The translations under genes and the position numbers were made by a program. From Chelativorans sp. AA-79 (lineage in GTDB: Bacteria; Pseudomonadota; Alphaproteobacteria; Rhizobiales; Rhizobiaceae), in the NCBI RefSeq assembly GCF_029457495.1, contig NZ_CP120362.1, positions 172,283 to 236,282 on the forward strand: 64,000 nucleotides of DNA, given 5' to 3'. Numbering within the stretch: position 1 is the stretch's first letter; every line of letters begins with the position of its first letter. The notes under the pieces were generated by a model that searched no databases, was not told where the DNA came from, and saw only the letters and a list, made by a program, of their open reading frames with translations. Positions 25,805-34,609 of the stretch are shown piece by piece.

Positions 25805-27544
25805 ATGATGCCAAGACTTGCCCGCTATTTTCCGATCCTCAAATGGGGGCCTCACTACGACCGCTCTGCGCTGACGAACGACCTTCTCGCGGCGGTGATC
25901 GTGACGATCATGCTGATCCCGCAGTCGCTGGCTTATGCACTGCTGGCGGGCCTGCCGCCCGAGGCCGGGATCTATGCTTCGATCGCCCCGATCCTCCTCT
26001 ACGCGGTCTTCGGCACCTCCCGCGCGCTCGCCGTGGGCCCGGTGGCGGTCGTGTCGCTCCTGACCGCATCCGCCGTTGGACAGGTGGCCGAACAGGGCAC
26101 GGCGGGCTATGCCGTCGCCGCGCTGACGCTCGCGGCGCTCTCGGGCGGGTTCCTTCTGCTGCTCGGCGTCTTCCGGCTGGGCTTTCTGGCGAATTTCCTC
26201 AGCCATCCGGTGATCGCCGGGTTCATCACCGCTTCCGGAATCCTGATCGCGACGAGCCAGCTCAAGCACATCCTCGGCATCGATGCGGGCGGCCACACGC
26301 TGATCGAGATGGGTGGTGCGCTTGTCTCGCATCTCGGGCAGATAAACCCGACTACGGTAGTCATCGGCGTCGCCGCAACAGCATTCCTGTTCTGGGTTCG
26401 CAAGGGGCTGAAGCCGCTCTTGCGCGGGATGGGCGCGGGCCCGCTTCTCGCCGACATCGTCACCAAAGCCGGTCCCGTGGCTGCTGTTGTGGTCACGACA
26501 CTCGCGGTTTGGGCTTTCGGTCTCGCCGAGCGCGGCGTCTCCATCGTCGGCGAGGTGCCGCAAGCGTTGCCGCCTTTGACCATGCCGGGCCTCGCACCCG
26601 AGCTGATCCGCCAACTGGCGATCCCGGCGATCCTGATCTCCATCATCGGCTTCGTGGAATCCATTTCCGTCGCCCAGACTCTCGCGGCCAAGAAGCGTCA
26701 GCGTATCGATCCCGACCAGGAACTCATCGGGCTGGGCGCCGCCAACCTCGGTGCGGCCTTCACCGGCGGCTATCCCGTCACCGGCGGGTTCGCGCGCTCG
26801 GTCGTGAACTTCGACGCGGGCGCCGAAACGCCGGCGGCCGGCGCTTTTACCGCAATCGGCCTAGCGATTGCCGCGCTCGCCCTGACGCCGCTGGTCTACT
26901 ATCTGCCCAACGCCACGCTGGCAGCAACCATCGTCGTCGCCGTGCTCAGCCTTGTAGACTTCTCGATCCTGAAGAAAACCTGGTCCTACTCGCGCGCTGA
27001 TTTTGCAGCGGTCGCTGCAACGATCCTTCTGACCCTGACTCTGGGCGTCGAGATTGGCGTCGCCTCCGGTGTGATCCTGTCCATAGCGCTGCACCTCTAC
27101 AAGACGTCGAAGCCCCATGTCGCCGAGGTCGGACTCGTTCCTGGAACGAACCATTTCCGCAACATCAACCGGCATGAAGTCGAAACGGATCCGGAGCTCC
27201 TCACCCTGCGCGTGGACGAGAGCCTCTACTTCGTGAATGCCCGGTTCCTCGAGGATCTCATCCAGGACCGCGTGGTCGACGGTCATTCGCTACGGCACGT
27301 GATCCTCATGTGCTCCGCGGTAAACGAGATCGATTACTCGGCCCTCGAGAGCCTGGAGGCGATCAACCGCAGGCTCACGGATCTGGGGGTCGGACTGCAC
27401 CTCTCGGAAGTGAAGGGGCCGGTGATGGACCGCCTCGAGAGCACACACTTCCTCGACCAGCTCAACGGACGTGTCTTCCTGTCCCAGTATGACGCCTGGA
27501 AGGCCCTCGCCAAACTGGCCGATCCGGCCAAAGCCGCAGAATGA
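25805..27544 (+). CDS. SulP-family anion transporter with STAS domain
   Basis: A 579-residue transporter. The membrane part starts with DLLAAVIVTIMLIPQSLAYA and has the SulP signature GLPPEAGIYASIAPILLYAV; residues about 440-560 form a cytoplasmic STAS domain (VILMCSAVNEIDYSALESLE). In this setting it most likely exports or takes up sulfate, sulfite or thiosulfate made by sulfide oxidation. I start at ATG 25805 (a second ATG follows at 25808); no strong ribosome site is visible, and an open TTG at 25769 is less likely. Confidence 0.88.
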   Translation: MMPRLARYFPILKWGPHYDRSALTNDLLAAVIVTIMLIPQSLAYALLAGLPPEAGIYASIAPILLYAVFGTSRALAVGPVAVVSLLTASAVGQVAEQGTAGYAVAALTLAALSGGFLLLLGVFRLGFLANFLSHPVIAGFITASGILIATSQLKHILGIDAGGHTLIEMGGALVSHLGQINPTTVVIGVAATAFLFWVRKGLKPLLRGMGAGPLLADIVTKAGPVAAVVVTTLAVWAFGLAERGVSIVGEVPQALPPLTMPGLAPELIRQLAIPAILISIIGFVESISVAQTLAAKKRQRIDPDQELIGLGAANLGAAFTGGYPVTGGFARSVVNFDAGAETPAAGAFTAIGLAIAALALTPLVYYLPNATLAATIVVAVLSLVDFSILKKTWSYSRADFAAVAATILLTLTLGVEIGVASGVILSIALHLYKTSKPHVAEVGLVPGTNHFRNINRHEVETDPELLTLRVDESLYFVNARFLEDLIQDRVVDGHSLRHVILMCSAVNEIDYSALESLEAINRRLTDLGVGLHLSEVKGPVMDRLESTHFLDQLNGRVFLSQYDAWKALAKLADPAKAAE

Positions 27545-27563
27545 CCTGAAAGGAAAGGACTGC

Positions 27564-28463
27564 ATGACAATCCCGCATTCGAAAAGCGCATCCCGTGGAC
27601 CTGGAAGCCCCGATGTCGTCGGTTTCTACGATGAGGCCTCGGGCAGTTGCCAGTACATCTGCATCGACCCGGCGACGAAGAAATGCGCGCTGATCGATGT
27701 GGTTCTCGACTTCAATCCGGCCCGCGCCCGCACCTCGACCGAATGTGCCGACTGGGCGCTCGACTGGATTGAGCGCGAGGGTCTGATACTCGAGTGGATC
27801 CTTGACACGCACCCCCATGCCGACCACCTGATGGCGGCGGCATATCTCAAGGAAAAGACCGGCGCGTCCAACGCAATCGGAGAGAAGGTGCGCGAGATCG
27901 CAGAGCTCTGGCGCGACTTCTACAACACGCCGTACGCATTCGACCCGGAGGCCGATTTCGACCGGCTCTTCGCCGATGGCGACACGTTCCGCGTGGGCGA
28001 GATCGACGTGCGCGTGATACTGTCGCCCGGCCATACGCTCGGCTCGATCACCTATGTGGTGGGCGATGCGATCTTCGCGCATGACACCTTCATGCAGCCC
28101 GACAGCGGCACCGCGCGTGCCGACTTCCCCGGCGGTTCGGCGGCCATGCTCTACGACTCCCTGATGGCGATCCTCGCGCTGCCAGACGAGCATCGCATCT
28201 TCATTGGCCACGACTACGGCGCGGAGGGCCGCGATGGCCCAGCCTGGGAAAGTACGGTCGCGGAGCAGAAGGCCTCGAACAAGCACCTTGGGGGCGGCGT
28301 TCCGAAAGAGGAATACGTGAAGGTCCGAGAGGAGCGCGACGCGACACTCAACCTTCCCGACCGGATGCTACATGCGCTGCAGTTCAATCTTCGAGGCGGC
28401 CGCCTGCCGGAGCCGGAGGGAGACGGAAACAGCTACTTCAAGGTACCAGCGAACAGGTTCTGA
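27564..28463 (+). CDS. Persulfide dioxygenase-like metallo-beta-lactamase-fold hydrolase (Blh/ETHE1 type)
   Basis: A 299-residue protein with the metal-binding motif THPHADH (His83, His85, Asp87, His88), further His in SPGHTLGSITY and IFIGHDYGAEGR, and a DTFMQPDSGTARADFPGG segment as in ETHE1-type persulfide dioxygenases. It would oxidise glutathione persulfide to sulfite, using one Fe(II) and oxygen. AAAGGAAAGG lies just upstream. It sits between SulP and rhodanese genes; only 2 bases separate it from the latter. Confidence 0.88.
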   Translation: MTIPHSKSASRGPGSPDVVGFYDEASGSCQYICIDPATKKCALIDVVLDFNPARARTSTECADWALDWIEREGLILEWILDTHPHADHLMAAAYLKEKTGASNAIGEKVREIAELWRDFYNTPYAFDPEADFDRLFADGDTFRVGEIDVRVILSPGHTLGSITYVVGDAIFAHDTFMQPDSGTARADFPGGSAAMLYDSLMAILALPDEHRIFIGHDYGAEGRDGPAWESTVAEQKASNKHLGGGVPKEEYVKVREERDATLNLPDRMLHALQFNLRGGRLPEPEGDGNSYFKVPANRF

Positions 28464-28465
28464 TC

Positions 28466-28828
28466 ATGGCACAACTCGAAAACTGGACCCCGGAAAGGGT
28501 AAAGGCGGCTCTCGACGCGCAGGAGATCGTATTGATCGATGTACGCACGCCGCCCGAATACATCATGGAGCATATCGACGGCGCGCTGCTGATGCCCATG
28601 GCGTTCTTCCGTCCCGAGGCGCTGCCCACACAGGACGGCAAGCGTATCGTGTTGCATTGCGGCTCGGGCGCCCGGTCCGGCAAGATGGCCGAGATCGCCC
28701 TGAAAGCAGGACTGACGCCACTCGCTCATATGGAGGGCGGCTTCGGTGCATGGAAGCAGGCCGGTCTGCCCTACACCGGCACCGATATGGCCACGGGCGC
28801 GCCCAAGCCTATGAATGCCAGCTCGTAA
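28466..28828 (+). CDS. Single-domain rhodanese (thiosulfate sulfurtransferase)
   Basis: A 120-residue rhodanese with the IDVRTPPEYIMEHIDGALLM entry motif and the active-site loop HCGSGARS (Cys65). It transfers sulfane sulfur between thiosulfate, persulfides and acceptors such as cyanide or glutathione. It closes the sqr - sulP - pdo - rhodanese operon, where it would release glutathione persulfide for the dioxygenase. Confidence 0.9.
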   Translation: MAQLENWTPERVKAALDAQEIVLIDVRTPPEYIMEHIDGALLMPMAFFRPEALPTQDGKRIVLHCGSGARSGKMAEIALKAGLTPLAHMEGGFGAWKQAGLPYTGTDMATGAPKPMNASS

Positions 28829-29161
28829 CTTGGGATCAGCGATTTTCCGAAAAGGGCTACCTCTTCGGCCTGCGCCCGCGCGGTTTCTGGAACGCAAGGC
28901 GCCGCGGCAGATGGCGAGCCTGCTGTCGCGATCCGAGAAGGCGCATCGCCGACAGCGCGCTCGCAGCGGTGACGTCATCTTCGCAGCTTAAAACGCCGCG
29001 AAATGCTGGTTGCTTCAGGTGTCATTGAGGCACCGCAGGTGCGCAGTCTGTCCCAAAGCGCTCGATGGGCATCGCACAAAATGGGGCGGCCATCCCTTCT
29101 ATAATCGGACCCTGGGCGTCAAGACGGGATTCAATCCAATCTACCCGCGTATCTCGATGGC
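28829..29161. other. Intergenic stretch without recognised gene
   Basis: A 333-base stretch between the convergent rhodanese and nickel-transporter genes. Short frames on both strands carry no motif. No clear hairpin terminator with a T run was seen. Confidence 0.4.
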
Positions 29162-29875
29162 TCAAAAGAGCTCATTGAGCGCAACGGCAACCAACACCAG
29201 TCCCGCCACCGCTTCGAGAGTTCTGGCCACGCCTTCGATCACCTTGGGGCGCGTCGCAAGCAGCTCGACAAGTTGACTGCGGAAGAACACGGTGACGATG
29301 GCGACGGCAGAAAGCGTCAGCGCTACTCCCATCATCATCGTGACGGCGAAGGCGATCCCGGCCTGCGGTACGCCTCTGGTGATGGCAAAGATCATGACGA
29401 ACAGCGTCAACGGACAAGGGATCAGTCCGGCCATGATGCCGACCGCCGCGCCCTCTCCACCCGCGTGCGTATGTCCGGCGCGGGTGGCCGCGCGCCACAG
29501 CATCCACAGTCCGATGAGGCCGAGCAGCCCCCGGCTCACATCTTCCAGAAGCGGTGCCCGCCCGACGCTGCCCAATGCCACGGACACCAAGGGAAGCGAG
29601 AGCAGCGCAATCAGGACGGCCATGCCCACATGGACGAATGAGAGGACGAGCGACACAACCAGGCTGCGTCCCATACCCGACGACGATCCGGCCAGATAGG
29701 TCGCGAGGATGGATTTGCTGTGGCCGGGGGTCATGGCGTGCACCGCGCCGAAGACGATGCCCATCGGCAGGAAAGCGGCAAGCGCCGTCCAGCTTCCTCC
29801 TGCCGCGAACGCCTTTATGTGATCGGCAAACGTGAGGTAGATGTCCCGTTGTATATCGATGAGCCATTGCAGCAT
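29162..29875 (-). CDS. NicO/RcnA-type nickel-cobalt exporter
   Basis: A 237-residue membrane protein with about six helices. The FGAVHAMTPGHSKSILATYL segment is the metal-binding motif of the NicO/RcnA family; GLIPCPLTLFVMIFAITRGV is the second conserved helix. A short HTHAG motif near residue 134 replaces the long His loop of RcnA. It lies 20 bases after an MFS gene and shares its operon with an RcnR-like repressor, which supports nickel or cobalt export. Confidence 0.82.
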   Translation of the reverse strand: MLQWLIDIQRDIYLTFADHIKAFAAGGSWTALAAFLPMGIVFGAVHAMTPGHSKSILATYLAGSSSGMGRSLVVSLVLSFVHVGMAVLIALLSLPLVSVALGSVGRAPLLEDVSRGLLGLIGLWMLWRAATRAGHTHAGGEGAAVGIMAGLIPCPLTLFVMIFAITRGVPQAGIAFAVTMMMGVALTLSAVAIVTVFFRSQLVELLATRPKVIEGVARTLEAVAGLVLVAVALNELF

Positions 29876-29894
29876 GGACGACTCTACACTCTCC

Positions 29895-31214
29895 TCAGGG
29901 CTCGCGTGGCCACTGCGGATGCAGATCGTCGATGATGAAGGCGTGGACGTGACGATGCCCGCCGCTCGGTGTGCCCTCTTTCCAGTGCGGATCGTTGTCC
30001 GGCAGGTTGGGATGTCGATGCGCGATGGTCTCTTTGTCGGATACCGGCCAGAGAAGCAACGCGGCGGCCAGAGCAGTGGCGGCGATGACCGCGAGGACCA
30101 CGAATGTCGGGTTCAATCCGATCGTGGCGCCCAGCCACCCTGCCAGCGGGTAGGTAGCAAGCCAGCAGGCATGCGACAGGGCAAATTGCGCCGCAAACAG
30201 CGCGGGCCGATCCTCGGCATGCGAGGAGCGCCGCAGCAAGCGGCCGGACGGCGTTTGCGCGGTGGAATAGCCGATCCCGATCACGAACCAGAGCGGCAGA
30301 AGCGCGGCAAAGCCGGGAAGCACCGTTCCCGCGACAAGCCCGGCGATCATGAGTGCAACGCCGGCCAACATCGCCGTGCGGTCCGAGACGGATTCGAGAA
30401 GCCGCGGCAGGGTCAGCGCAGCCAGCATCGACCCGCCACCGAAAGCCGCTAGCGCCAAAGCCGTCGATTGTTGCGACAGCTCGAACGCGCCTTGCACGAT
30501 AACCACCGTATTGACGATGACCATCGCGCCGGCGGCGGCAACGGCCATGTTGACGGCCAGCAGACCACGTAGTCGTGGTGTGGCGAGATAGATACGCAGC
30601 CCGCGCGTGGTCCGCTCATAGATCGGGCGCGGCGTGCTCGGCTTCGGGCTGGGCAGCAGAACTGACACGACAAGCGCGGCCGATGCGAAGAAGCCGATGA
30701 CCGTGCCCGCGAACAGGGTATGAAAGCTGACCAGAGTGAGCAGGAGCGCGGCTAGCATCGGACTGACCAGGCTTTCGAGATCATAGGCCAGCCGCGACAG
30801 GGACAAGGCCCGTGTATAGTCCTTCTCGTCCGGCAGAACATCGGGGATCGTTGCCTGGAACGTCGGAGTAAACGCCGCCGAGGCCGATTGCAGCAGGAAG
30901 ATCAGCACATAGATCTGCCAGACCTCGGTGACGAATGGCAGCAACACCGCGATTGCTGCGCGCACCAGATCGAGGTTGACCAGCATCGCGCGCCGTGGCA
31001 GACGTTCGGCAAAGGCGGCGGCAACCGGCGCGACGCCGACATAGGCGATCATTTTGATGGCGAGTGCGGTGCCGAGCACCGTCCCTGCATCGGCTCCTGC
31101 CAGATCGAAGGCCAACAACCCGAGAGCAACGGTTGCGAGGCCCGTACCGATCAGAGCGATGATCTGTGCGCTGAACAGATGCCGATAGGTGCGGTTCGAG
31201 AGGATATCGAGCAT
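29895..31214 (-). CDS. MFS exporter with His-rich tail, NreB-like
   Basis: A 439-residue major facilitator with about twelve helices. The cytoplasmic C-terminus holds many His: HRHPNLPDNDPHWKEG and GGHRHVHAFI. Such tails bind nickel in NreB-type exporters. It starts eight bases after the repressor gene and precedes the NicO gene, forming a three-gene nickel/cobalt resistance operon. The MFS family is certain; the nickel substrate is inferred from the tail and the neighbours. Confidence 0.8.
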   Translation of the reverse strand: MLDILSNRTYRHLFSAQIIALIGTGLATVALGLLAFDLAGADAGTVLGTALAIKMIAYVGVAPVAAAFAERLPRRAMLVNLDLVRAAIAVLLPFVTEVWQIYVLIFLLQSASAAFTPTFQATIPDVLPDEKDYTRALSLSRLAYDLESLVSPMLAALLLTLVSFHTLFAGTVIGFFASAALVVSVLLPSPKPSTPRPIYERTTRGLRIYLATPRLRGLLAVNMAVAAAGAMVIVNTVVIVQGAFELSQQSTALALAAFGGGSMLAALTLPRLLESVSDRTAMLAGVALMIAGLVAGTVLPGFAALLPLWFVIGIGYSTAQTPSGRLLRRSSHAEDRPALFAAQFALSHACWLATYPLAGWLGATIGLNPTFVVLAVIAATALAAALLLWPVSDKETIAHRHPNLPDNDPHWKEGTPSGGHRHVHAFIIDDLHPQWPREP

Positions 31215-31221
31215 CGGCGCG

Positions 31222-31497
31222 TTACAGGTACTTCGCGATCGCCTTGAACTCGGCGATCGATTGTTTCTGCGCGTCCGGCAAGCTCTCCGCTGCTTCGCCC
31301 AGGCAATGGTCGAGATGATCGCGGATCAGCGTTTTCTTGGCTTCGGCGATCGCTTTTTCGACAGCATGAAGTTGCTGCGCGAGATCGAGGCACGGACGGC
31401 CGTCCTCGAACATGCCGATGACACTTTGCAGGTGACCTCCGGCGCGTCTGAGACGTTTGATGATGGCGGGATGGGTGGAATGGAGTGCTTCCTTCAT
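31222..31497 (-). CDS. RcnR/DmeR-like metal-sensing repressor (CsoR family)
   Basis: A 91-residue all-helical repressor. Cys36 (GRPCLDLAQQL), His61 and His64 (LIRDHLDHCL) line up with the nickel/cobalt ligands Cys35, His60 and His64 of RcnR, and the His-containing N-terminus (His6, His9) is also typical. When nickel or cobalt binds, it should leave the DNA and allow exporter expression. It is the first gene of its operon and has a G-tract palindrome 11 bases upstream of its start. Confidence 0.86.
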   Translation of the reverse strand: MKEALHSTHPAIIKRLRRAGGHLQSVIGMFEDGRPCLDLAQQLHAVEKAIAEAKKTLIRDHLDHCLGEAAESLPDAQKQSIAEFKAIAKYL

Positions 31498-31507
31498 GCT
31501 TTGATCT

Positions 31508-31526
31508 TATCCTCCCTGGGGGGATA
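31508..31526. promoter_or_regulatory. G-tract palindrome, probable RcnR/DmeR operator
   Basis: TATCCTCCCTGGGGGGATA is a near-perfect inverted repeat (one mismatch per arm pair) with a C/G tract flanked by TAT and ATA, the form of CsoR/RcnR-family operators. It lies just upstream of the repressor gene and would block the promoter of the nickel operon. Confidence 0.65.
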
Positions 31527-31591
31527 GAGTCAAAAGCATCCCGCATGCCGGAGCCGGACGCAAAGGTGGCTCGAGACAAGTATTCTGGGCA

Positions 31592-31671
31592 GTCGCGCGT
31601 TACGCGCGACCGTGCTCTATCTCCAGCCGGCAAGCCGGCTTCCTACCGAACCCGCTTTTGAGCGGTTTCGG
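31592..31671. repeat. Cluster of three short hairpins next to the IS110 element
   Basis: Three inverted repeats follow one another: GTCGCGCG-TTA-CGCGCGAC (31592-31610), AGCCGG-CAAG-CCGGCT (31625-31640), and arms CCGAA.CCGCT / AGCGG.TTCGG around TTTG (31646-31671). They lie between the nickel operon and the transposase 3' flank. They may be the end of the insertion element, a REP-like target or a structured RNA. Confidence 0.6.
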
Positions 31672-31889
31672 CCCATTAGGGTCACGATCACTCTGCCGGT
31701 TAGTCCGCATCACTCTTCTATTCGGAGTCGCATCTTTTGCGCTCCATGATGGGTTTCGATGAGGTGGTCGTCCACGCTGACGGCGCGTGCTCTGGTGATC
31801 ACAGGGATGGCCTCGGACTGACCGGCACAGGGATCGCGACGGACTGACTTTCTCCCTTCGGAGCTGAACGTCTCCGGCGGAACCTCCGG
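31672..31889. other. Non-coding 3' flank of the IS110 transposase
   Basis: About 220 bases between the hairpin cluster and the transposase stop hold no gene. Elements of the IS110 family have a non-coding flank that encodes a guide (bridge) RNA; in the IS1111 branch it lies downstream of the transposase. The upstream flank here is short (under 100 bases), so this segment is the better candidate. The element ends were not defined. Confidence 0.4.
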
Positions 31890-32933
31890 TCAGGCGGTCG
31901 CGGCCTCCTGTTGATCGCTGCTGCCGAACCGGAAGCATTCTCCTGTAATCCACATCTGGTGCATGACGATCGCAATGCGGCGCGCGAGCGCGACAATCGC
32001 CTTGGCTGTTCCCGAACGCTTTGCGACCTTTACTGCCCACGCTTTGAGGGAACACCATTTCTTGGACACCAGCATCATCGACGTCGCGGCTTCGACCAGC
32101 AGATAGCGCAAGAGCTTGTCGCCGGATTTGGAGACATGCCCCGACCGGTCGGTCTCTCCCGATTGATACACCCGCGGCGTCAGTCCCAGATGCGCTGGAA
32201 CCAGTTTCGAGCGCTTGAAGCGGCTGGGATCGTCGATGGTCGCCTTGAACGCGAGCGCTGTCAGTCGGCCGACCCCCGGTATCGTCTGGAACAGCTTGCA
32301 GATCGGATCGGCACGCGAGGCGCGTTCCAGGGCATTGTTCAGCTTGCGCATTTGAGCACGCATTTCATCGCGCGCCGCCAGAAGCGGTTCGATTGCCGGC
32401 AGCAGCAAGGGTTCCTCAGCACAGAGTTCCTTGACGCGCTCGCTGAACTGGCAGCGGTGAACCTTTCCAAGTTTAAGCCCCTGGGTGCGTAAGAGGGCCC
32501 GGATCGTGTTCTCGATCTGCAGCATCGTCGTCATGAACTGGCGGCGGCCGATCAACAAAGACCGGACGAACTGCGACGGGCGGCTATTCACATGCACGGG
32601 TTTGAAGTGCCCGACACGCATCATGGTTGCGATCCCGTGCGCATCGTTGCGGTCGGTCTTGTTCGGCCGCGTTGAGAGGAAACGCTGTGTATGTCTGGTT
32701 TCCAGGCAGAACACCGGAAAGCCCGCGTCCTGCACAGCGCTGTAAATCCACTCCGACAACGGACAGGCCTCGAGCCCGACCAGGGTTATCTCCCCTTTCA
32801 GCTTCGACAGTTTCGCGATGATTTCCGCCGGTTCTGAGCGAACCGTGACCTGAAGAACAGGTGAGCCTTCCTCATCGATGGCGCACGTCCCCGTTTTGTT
32901 GAGACCGAGATCCAATCCGATAAATAGTTTCAT
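31890..32933 (-). CDS. IS110-family transposase (DEDD type)
   Basis: A 347-residue recombinase. The N-terminal RuvC-like domain begins KLFIGLDLGLNKTGTCAID (first catalytic Asp), with the later motifs ITLVGLEACPLSEWIYSA and STRPNKTDRNDAHGIATMM. The C-terminal transposase_20 domain has FQTIPGVGRLTALAFKATI and PAHLGLTPRVYQSGETDRSG with its catalytic Ser. The gene is intact. The ATG at 32933 is preceded by GGAG nine bases away; an upstream frame extension to 32951 is possible. These elements integrate using a bridge RNA and lack classical terminal inverted repeats. Confidence 0.9.
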   Translation of the reverse strand: MKLFIGLDLGLNKTGTCAIDEEGSPVLQVTVRSEPAEIIAKLSKLKGEITLVGLEACPLSEWIYSAVQDAGFPVFCLETRHTQRFLSTRPNKTDRNDAHGIATMMRVGHFKPVHVNSRPSQFVRSLLIGRRQFMTTMLQIENTIRALLRTQGLKLGKVHRCQFSERVKELCAEEPLLLPAIEPLLAARDEMRAQMRKLNNALERASRADPICKLFQTIPGVGRLTALAFKATIDDPSRFKRSKLVPAHLGLTPRVYQSGETDRSGHVSKSGDKLLRYLLVEAATSMMLVSKKWCSLKAWAVKVAKRSGTAKAIVALARRIAIVMHQMWITGECFRFGSSDQQEAATA

Positions 32934-33032
32934 TGCCAGATTCTCCATCATGTTTCGAACCAGGCACGAGGGTAGCAGAAGCCCAGGGTCCGATTATCCC
33001 ATCTGACGCGGTAGAGAATAGGGAACGGGGCT

Positions 33033-33305
33033 ATGATCGTCGTGATCCGCCGTTGGTTCGAACACAGAAGCGCAATCCGCCGGCGCTGGCAGGCCGATGC
33101 CCGTCGCCTCGCCGCGGCCGAGGGGCCCAACGCCTACTATGAGGCGCAGCGCCGTGCCGTCCTGGCACGCGTTCGCGGCGAGACAACCGAATTCTATCAC
33201 TGGGCCAAGGTCGCCGCGGAAGTCGCCCGCATCTCTCCGCAGGCGGAAATAGACATCGAGATGGTGACCGCGATCGTCGCCGAGGAAGAGCGACGCAGCG
33301 GTTGA
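33033..33305 (+). CDS. Conserved hypothetical protein, 90 residues
   Basis: A small, charged, probably helical protein (YYEAQRRAVLARVRGETTEF, IDIEMVTAIVAEEERRSG) with no motif that I recognise. It precedes the Toprim gene of the mobile-element core and is the first gene after the IS110 insertion. Codon use matches its neighbours and the acidic end follows a basic start. Function unknown. Confidence 0.6.
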   Translation: MIVVIRRWFEHRSAIRRRWQADARRLAAAEGPNAYYEAQRRAVLARVRGETTEFYHWAKVAAEVARISPQAEIDIEMVTAIVAEEERRSG

Positions 33306-33510
33306 CGTGCGCGTGTGCGTGCCGCTTGCGCGCTGCGCCCGGCAAGGGAGGCTTCGCCGCGGCGGGCGAGATCGGTCCGGCCCCGCGAATCTGCCGGGTT
33401 GCCCGCCGCGCCCTTGCCCGTCTTGCTCTTCGCGGCGTGCCGATCCTCGTCCCGGCACAGAGCGGGAGCGGGAAGCGGATAAGAGGAGCGCGCGAAGGCG
33501 CAGGCGAGAT

Positions 33511-34485
33511 ATGGAAAAAACAGACCTGGAAGAGCTGAGAGGAAAGGTGCCCTGCAGCGCCGTGCTGGAGGACGCGGGGTTCGCGCTCGATCTCAAGGAG
33601 AGCAGCCGAAAGGCGATGAAGTATCGCCGCGCCGCCGAGATCATCATCGTCATCCATGACGGCAAGGGCTGGTTCGATCCCTTGTCGGATGCAAAGGGCG
33701 ATGTCTTCTCTCTGGTGGAACATCTCGACGGCGTTCCATTTGCCGCCGCGCTCTATGTCGTCGCCGAACTGGTCGGCTTTGTGCCGTCCGAACCGGTCTG
33801 GACACGCGAGGCCAGGGACCGCGCGCCCGACCTGACGATCATGGAACGCTGGCTGGTCCGGCGCAAACCCTGGCCCGGCTCGGCGACATGGCGCTATCTG
33901 CGCGACACGCGCCACATCCCAGAACGTGTCATTCGGAAGGCCATCACCGCGAACCTCCTGCGCGAAGGCCCGAAGGGCAGCATGTGGGCCGGCCACACCG
34001 ATCACGCCGGCGAGGTGACCGGCTGGGAGGAGCGCGGTCCCGAGTGGCGCGGCTTCGCGACCGGCGGCGCCAAGATGCTGTTCCGTCTCGGCCGGCCCGA
34101 TGCGCCTCGACTCTGTGTCACCGAGGCGGCGATCGACGCCATGAGCCTGGCGGCGATCGAGGGGCTTCGCGCGGATACTCTCTATCTCAGCACCGGCGGC
34201 GGCTGGGCCCCGGCCACGGCCGAAGCTCTTAAAACATACGCCCACCGGCCGGGCGCCCATCTCGTGGCGGCCACCGACAACAACGCGCAGGGCGAGATCT
34301 ATGCCCGCCGACTGCAGGCCCTTGCGGCCGAGGCAGGATGCGGGTTCGAGCGGATCTGTCCGCTGAAAGACGATTGGAACGCCGAACTGGGAAGGAGTGA
34401 GGTATCGAAAGGAAGGGAGAAGCCGAAGGAGGATGGCTGCCGCATTCCCGCCGGCCGCCTCAAGGGTGACGCTTCGCCCGGCTGA
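33511..34485 (+). CDS. DUF3991 and Toprim domain protein
   Basis: A 324-residue protein with an N-terminal DUF3991-like zinc-finger/primase-related region (EIIIVIHDGKGWFDPLSDAK, GDVFSLVEHLDGVPF) and a C-terminal Toprim fold (RLCVTEAAIDAMSLAAIEGL with Glu, HLVAATDNNAQGEIYARRL with the Asp-x-Asp-like pair). Such proteins occur in plasmids and conjugative elements and probably act in replication or DNA processing. The open frame reaches far upstream, but the ATG at 33511 matches the usual MEKxDLEELR start. About 200 GC-rich bases precede it. Confidence 0.8.
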   Translation: MEKTDLEELRGKVPCSAVLEDAGFALDLKESSRKAMKYRRAAEIIIVIHDGKGWFDPLSDAKGDVFSLVEHLDGVPFAAALYVVAELVGFVPSEPVWTREARDRAPDLTIMERWLVRRKPWPGSATWRYLRDTRHIPERVIRKAITANLLREGPKGSMWAGHTDHAGEVTGWEERGPEWRGFATGGAKMLFRLGRPDAPRLCVTEAAIDAMSLAAIEGLRADTLYLSTGGGWAPATAEALKTYAHRPGAHLVAATDNNAQGEIYARRLQALAAEAGCGFERICPLKDDWNAELGRSEVSKGREKPKEDGCRIPAGRLKGDASPG

Positions 34486-34609
34486 CGCCGGCCCTTGACC
34501 CGGCCGGACGGAGAGGCGGCCGCTTGAGAGGGGTCCGGAAGGGCTGAAGACGATGGCGACGTCGAGAGGATGAGCCGCGCTCCAGCCCCGGAGGCCAAGG
34601 AGCCCACCC

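Noticed and set aside
31592..31610. Hairpin considered as terminator of the nickel operon or IS110 gene
   Set aside because: It lies upstream of the nickel operon promoter, not after it, and no T run follows on either strand.
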